Assembly (NCBI GenBank): GCA_019683665.1
Contig: JADGIB010000035.1
Coordinates: 1 to 17,521 of the forward strand
DNA length: 17,521 nucleotides
Origin: Solirubrobacteraceae bacterium
Lineage (GTDB): Bacteria; Actinomycetota; Thermoleophilia; Solirubrobacterales; Solirubrobacteraceae
Direction: 5' to 3'
A model generated the notes under the pieces. It was given only the letters and a program-made list of their open reading frames with translations, was not told the origin of the DNA and did not search any database. The translations under genes and the position numbers were made by a program. Of the stretch, positions 14,282 through 17,521 are shown piece by piece; the stretch's first letter is position 1; every line of letters starts with the position of its first letter.

Positions 14282-15661
14282 TCAGCGCCCGGAGACGAGG
14301 TCGGCGATCCGCGCCAGAGGGTGCGTGCGCGCGCTCCCGGACGCGAGCTCGCGGCGGTCGGCGGCCCGGTAGAGCGCGTAGACGAGCCGGGCGCCGATCC
14401 AGCGCAGCGGCTCGGGCTCCCAGCGGCGGGCGTCGCGCCCGACCCACGGCAGGCGCGTGCGCTCGGTGTCGCGGCCGAGGACGAGGTCGGCGAGCGTGCG
14501 CCCGGCCAGGTGCGAGGTCGAGACGCCGTTGCCGACGTAGCCGCCGGCGATCCCCAGCCCGGTCGCCCGGTCCAGGCGGACGGTCGGCGTCCAGTCGCGC
14601 GGGACGCCGAGGACGCCGCACCAGGCGTGCTCCACCGGGACGGACGCGGTCGCGGGGAACAGCTCGCGCAGCAGCCGGGTGAGCTGGGCGATCGTCGCCC
14701 GCTGGGTGCGCCCGTCGACGTCGGTGCGCGAGCCGAACCGGTACGGCACGCCGCGACCCCCGAGCGCGATCCGCCCGTCGGCCGTCCGCTGCGCGTAGAC
14801 GTACGCGTGGGCCATGTCGCCGAGCACCGCGGGCGAGGCCCAGCCGATCTCGTCCCACACCGCGTCGGGCAGCGGGGCGGTGACGACGATGGCCGAGTTC
14901 AGCGGCAGCCACGTGCGCCGGCGGCCGGCGAGCGTCGCGGTGAAGCCCTCCAGGCAGGTGAGCACGAACGGGGCGCGGACGGTCCCGCGGTCGGTGCGCG
15001 CGGCGCCGGGGACGACCTCGCGGACCGTCGTCGACTCGTGGATCGTCGCGCCGAGCCGCTCGACGGCGGCGGCGAGCCCCTGCACGAGCTTGGCCGGCTG
15101 CACGCGCGCGCAGTGCGCGTTCCAGGCGCCGGCGGTCGCGCCGGCCACCCGCACCCGCTGCGCGAGCGCGTCGCGGTCGAGCTCGACGAGGTCGTCGGGC
15201 CCGGCGCCCCAGGCGCGGTCGCCGGCGACGAGCGCCGCCAGCCGGGCCGCCTGGGCCGGGCCGCGGGCCACCTTCAGCTCGCCGGCCTTGACGACGTCGG
15301 CGTCGATCCCCTCGCGCTCGCAGGCGGCGATGACCTCGTCGACGGTCTCGCGCATCGTGCGGGCCAGGGCGAGGACGGCGTCGCGGCCGTGCGCGGCGGC
15401 CATCCGCTCGCGCGAGCCCGAGAAGTGGTCCGACAGCCAGCCGCCGTTGCGCCCGGACGCGCCGTAGCCCGCGAACGCGCGCTCGAGCACGACCACCTTC
15501 AGGTCCGGCCGCTCGCGCAGGAGCGCGTACGCGGTCCACAGGCCGGTGTAGCCGCCGCCGACGATGCACACGTCGGCGTCGCGGTCGCCGGGCAGCGGCG
15601 GGCGGCGGGGCGGGTGCCCGATGTCGGCGTACCAGAAGGAGACGTCGCCGTTGCGGATCAT
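14282..15661 (-). CDS. FAD-dependent oxidoreductase of the DAO family (gamma-glutamylputrescine oxidase PuuB-like)
   Basis: 459 residues. After a short lead (MIRNGDVSFWYADIG) comes the FAD-binding motif DVCIVGGGYTGLWTAYAL (30-47), then VVVLE ending in Glu60, then GYGASGRNGGWLSDH (65-79), which corresponds to the GASGRNGG block of PuuB-type enzymes. Near the C-terminus GLGIAGGYVGNGVSTSHLAGRTLADL is the second flavin-contact region. PuuB-like enzymes oxidise the amino end of a (modified) diamine with O2 to an aldehyde, ammonia and H2O2. The product would suit the PatD-like dehydrogenase in the main cluster. The ATG lies 11 nt after the menH stop, with no clear Shine-Dalgarno sequence and a palindromic motif directly upstream. 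Family certain, substrate not. Confidence 0.9.
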   Translation of the reverse strand: MIRNGDVSFWYADIGHPPRRPPLPGDRDADVCIVGGGYTGLWTAYALLRERPDLKVVVLERAFAGYGASGRNGGWLSDHFSGSRERMAAAHGRDAVLALARTMRETVDEVIAACEREGIDADVVKAGELKVARGPAQAARLAALVAGDRAWGAGPDDLVELDRDALAQRVRVAGATAGAWNAHCARVQPAKLVQGLAAAVERLGATIHESTTVREVVPGAARTDRGTVRAPFVLTCLEGFTATLAGRRRTWLPLNSAIVVTAPLPDAVWDEIGWASPAVLGDMAHAYVYAQRTADGRIALGGRGVPYRFGSRTDVDGRTQRATIAQLTRLLRELFPATASVPVEHAWCGVLGVPRDWTPTVRLDRATGLGIAGGYVGNGVSTSHLAGRTLADLVLGRDTERTRLPWVGRDARRWEPEPLRWIGARLVYALYRAADRRELASGSARTHPLARIADLVSGR

Positions 15662-15674
15662 CGAACGGCGTTCT
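15662..15674 (-). promoter_or_regulatory. Palindromic motif abutting the flavoprotein start, shared with the PatD-like gene leader
   Basis: On the plus strand CGAACGGCGTTC at 15662-15673 is identical to 6477-6488; the 13th base here is T instead of G. On the minus strand it lies immediately before the ATG at 15661 and touches the menH stop codon. TAGAAC at its upstream side (15675-15670) is a 4/6 -10-like hexamer 8 nt from the ATG, the same distance as the -10-like box of the PatD-like gene. A regulator bound here would cover the start region. Function is inferred from the repetition only. Confidence 0.4.
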
Positions 15675-16389
15675 ACCGCGCTTCGAGCGCGCGCGCCAGC
15701 GCCCCCGGCGCCTCGAGCGGCAGCCCGTGCCCGGCGCCGGCGACGACGACGACCCGCGCCCACGGCATCGCCCGGTGCAGCCGGCGGGCGACGTCGCGGT
15801 AGCGGGCGTCCTCGGAGCCGACGACGATCGTGACCGGCAGGCTCAGGGTCCTCAGCCGGTCCCAGACCGGCGGCATCGTCCCGGCGCCGAACCCGCGCAG
15901 CGACGCGGCCAGCCCGGCCGGGTCCTGGGCCAGGCGCATCGCGCGGGCGCGGGCGCGCTGCTCGGCGCTCTGGCGGTCCCACAGCGGCAGCGCCTCCCAG
16001 CGGTCGGCGAACGCCTCCAGGCCCTCGCGCTCGAGCAGCTGCGCGAGCGCCTCGTCGGCCTCGCGCCGGCGCCGCGCCTCGCCGGGGTCCTGGATCCCGG
16101 CGGTCGTCGCGATCAGCGTCAGCCGCCGGACCCGCCCGGGCGCGGCGAGCGCGACGTGGAGCGCGAGCCGCCCGCCCATCGAGTAGCCGGCGAGGTCGAA
16201 GCGCCGGGGCGCGGCGTCGAGGACGTCGGCCACGAGCGTCGGGGTGTCGATCGGCCGGTCGGCGGCGCGGGCGCCGTGGCCGCGCAGGTCCGGGGCGTGG
16301 ACCTCGCGGCCGGCCAGGCGCTCGCGCACCGCGTCCCACGCGGCGCCCGTCTGGGTGAAGCCGTGCAGGAGGACGAGCGGGTCGGCCAT
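15673..16389 (-). CDS. menH: Alpha/beta hydrolase, probable MenH (SHCHC synthase)
   Basis: 238 residues, usual for MenH. LVLLHGFTQTGAAWD (5-19) holds the oxyanion-hole HG and the FTQT segment typical of MenH-like proteins, and LRGHG follows. The nucleophile elbow is GYSMGGRLAL with Ser70, the acid is Asp194 in VGSEDARY, and the base is His221 in GAGHGLPLEAP, so the triad is complete. MenH removes pyruvate from SEPHCHC to give SHCHC, the step after MenD in menaquinone synthesis. The divergent neighbour 32 bp away is menD, which supports the assignment over a generic esterase. Start ATG at 16389. Confidence 0.87.
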   Translation of the reverse strand: MADPLVLLHGFTQTGAAWDAVRERLAGREVHAPDLRGHGARAADRPIDTPTLVADVLDAAPRRFDLAGYSMGGRLALHVALAAPGRVRRLTLIATTAGIQDPGEARRRREADEALAQLLEREGLEAFADRWEALPLWDRQSAEQRARARAMRLAQDPAGLAASLRGFGAGTMPPVWDRLRTLSLPVTIVVGSEDARYRDVARRLHRAMPWARVVVVAGAGHGLPLEAPGALARALEAR

Positions 16390-16421
16390 CCCGACATCCT
16401 GACGCCTAGAGTGCGTGCGCG
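16390..16421 (+). promoter_or_regulatory. Short divergent menH/menD promoter region
   Basis: Only 32 bp separate the two starts. On the plus strand TAGAGT (16407-16412) matches the -10 pattern TANNNT and ends 9 nt before the TTG of menD; there is no Shine-Dalgarno sequence, so menD may be transcribed as a leaderless mRNA. Any -35 box would lie inside menH, and none is obvious. Confidence 0.35.
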
Positions 16422-17482
16422 TTGTCCCCCACCGCCGACAGCTACCTCGTCCTGCGCGCGTTCGTCGACGAGCTCGTGCGCAGCGGGGTCACCGACGCCG
16501 TCACCTCGCCCGGCTCGCGCTCGACGCCGATCGTCCTCACGCTCGTCCGAGACGGGCGGCTGCGCGTCCACTCGCACGTCGACGAGCGCGCGGCCGCGTT
16601 CTTCGCGCTCGGCGCCGCGAAGGCGACCCGGCGGCCGGTCGCGATCGCCTGCACGTCGGGCACCGCGGCGGCCGAGTACCTGCCGGCGGTCGTCGAGGCG
16701 CACGAGGCGGGCGTCCCGCTCGTCGTCCTCACCGCCGACCGCCCGCCCGAGCTGCGCGACGCCGGCGCCGGGCAGACGATCGACCAGCTCAAGCTCTACG
16801 GCACCGCGGTGCGCTGGCACGTCGACCTCGGCCTCCACGAGGCGACCCCGGAGCGGCTGCGCTGGGTGCGGTCGCTCGCCTGCCGGGTCGCCGCCGCCGC
16901 CGCCGGGGCCGGCGGGCGGCCCGGGCCCGTCCACGTGAACGTGCCGCTGCGCGAGCCGCTCGTCCTCGACGGGCCGCTCGGCGACGACCCCCTCCCCGGC
17001 CGCCCCGGCGGGCGGCCGTGGCTTGCCTTCCCGGCCGCCGGCCCGGCGTCGAGCGCGGGCACGCTGGCGGCCGCGCTCGCCGACCACGAGCGGCCGCTCA
17101 TCGTCGCCGGGCGCAGCGAGCGCGACCCGCGGCTGCCCGAGGCGCTCGCCGCGCTCGCGGCCGCCGCCGGAGCACCGCTGCTCGCCGACCCGCTCTCGAA
17201 CGCCCGCCGCGGCGGCGCCGCGATCGCCCACTACGACGCGCTCCTGCGCGACGCGGGCTTCGCCGCCGCCCACCGCCCCGACCTCGTCGTCCGCGTCGGC
17301 GACCTGCCGACGTCGAAGCCGCTGCGGGCCTTCCTCGCCGGCCTCGACCCCGCCGTCCCCCAGCTCGCGTTCGCCCCCGAGGCGGTCTGGCACGACCCGG
17401 CCGGGACGCTGCACGCGCTCTTGGGCGGCGACCCGGGCGCGAGCGTCGTCGACGCCGTCCACGCGCTCGCCGCCGGCGGGAG
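16422..17482 (+). CDS. menD: MenD, SEPHCHC synthase (partial, 3' end lost at the contig/adapter junction)
   Basis: About 353 genomic codons of a protein that is usually over 500 residues. The N-terminus LVLRAFVDELVRSGVTDAV, SPGSRSTP (29-36), HVDERAAAFFALGAAKAT with Glu55 (the conserved glutamate that activates thiamine diphosphate), TSGTAAAEYLPAVVEA and LTADRPPELRDAGAGQTIDQ are strong MenD signatures. MenD joins isochorismate and 2-oxoglutarate with loss of CO2, the first committed step of the isochorismate menaquinone route. The start is TTG, the only in-frame start after an in-frame stop at 16407. The C-terminal domain that binds the diphosphate and metal is missing. Codons after 17482 and the apparent stop at 17517-17519 are sequencing adapter, so this is not a biological truncation. 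Confidence 0.95.
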
Positions 17483-17521
17483 CTGTATCTTATACACATA
17501 TCCGAGCCCACGAGACTAGCG
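17483..17521 (+). other. Illumina Nextera (Tn5) adapter sequence, non-genomic
   Basis: Positions 17483-17501 match the reverse complement of the 19-bp Tn5 mosaic end with two C-to-A differences (17487 and 17500). Positions 17502-17516, CCGAGCCCACGAGAC, match the Nextera Read-2 tail exactly. The final TAGCG would be the beginning of an index. The abrupt drop in GC at 17483 supports an artificial junction. The whole segment should be trimmed from the contig. Confidence 0.96.

Noticed and set aside
17483..17501. Tn5-like mosaic end suggesting a real transposon boundary
   Set aside because: It is followed immediately by the synthetic Read-2 adapter tail, which does not occur in natural Tn5, and it sits exactly at the contig end.

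Overview
The window is very GC-rich (well above 70 % by eye), with C/G-ending codons, GTG and TTG starts and tightly overlapping genes. This fits a high-GC Actinomycetota chromosome, possibly Thermoleophilia/Solirubrobacterales, though the placement is by feel only. There are no rRNA, tRNA, CRISPR or insertion-sequence genes. The coding sequence is almost continuous and no gene-free stretch exceeds 300 bases.

Layout. A minus-strand block runs from about 13.4 kb down to the left edge. First comes a peptide/nickel-type ABC importer (lipoprotein binding protein, two permeases, two ATPases; 13402-8164), with a YtcJ-like amidohydrolase (8167-6560) translationally coupled to the last ATPase. After a 104-bp gap comes a PatD-like aminoaldehyde dehydrogenase (6455-5010) and, 4 nt later, a class III aminotransferase of the glutamate-1-semialdehyde-aminotransferase-like subgroup (5005-3620). 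After a leader with an inverted repeat come a CoA-acylating (methyl)malonate-semialdehyde dehydrogenase (3525-2056), an omega-aminotransferase (2059-680) and a sarcosine/N-methyltryptophan-oxidase-like flavoprotein cut by the window edge (687-1). These last three overlap one another. Divergent from the importer is a TetR-family regulator (13567-14274). A 27-nt inverted repeat lies between them and overlaps a consensus -35 box of the importer promoter. Convergent with the regulator is a second DAO-family flavoprotein (PuuB-like, 15661-14282), directly downstream of menH (16389-15673). menD (16422 onward) diverges from menH.

How the genes may work together (inference). The importer would take up an amide- or peptide-like compound, the amidohydrolase would release an amine, and flavin amine oxidases or an aminotransferase would turn the amine into an aldehyde. 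The PatD-like enzyme would make an omega-amino acid, the other aminotransferase would deaminate it to a semialdehyde, and the MmsA-like enzyme would convert that to acetyl-CoA or propionyl-CoA. Because the last enzyme belongs to the malonate-semialdehyde class and no succinate-semialdehyde dehydrogenase is present, a C3 route (1,3-diaminopropane/beta-alanine) fits better than the classical putrescine/GABA route. A 12-base palindromic motif shared by the leaders of the PatD-like and PuuB-like genes suggests common control of two physically separate units.

The last 39 bases (17483-17521) are not genomic. They match the Illumina Nextera Tn5 mosaic end plus Read-2 adapter at 32 of 34 positions, so menD is cut by an assembly or trimming artefact and its apparent stop codon is adapter sequence.
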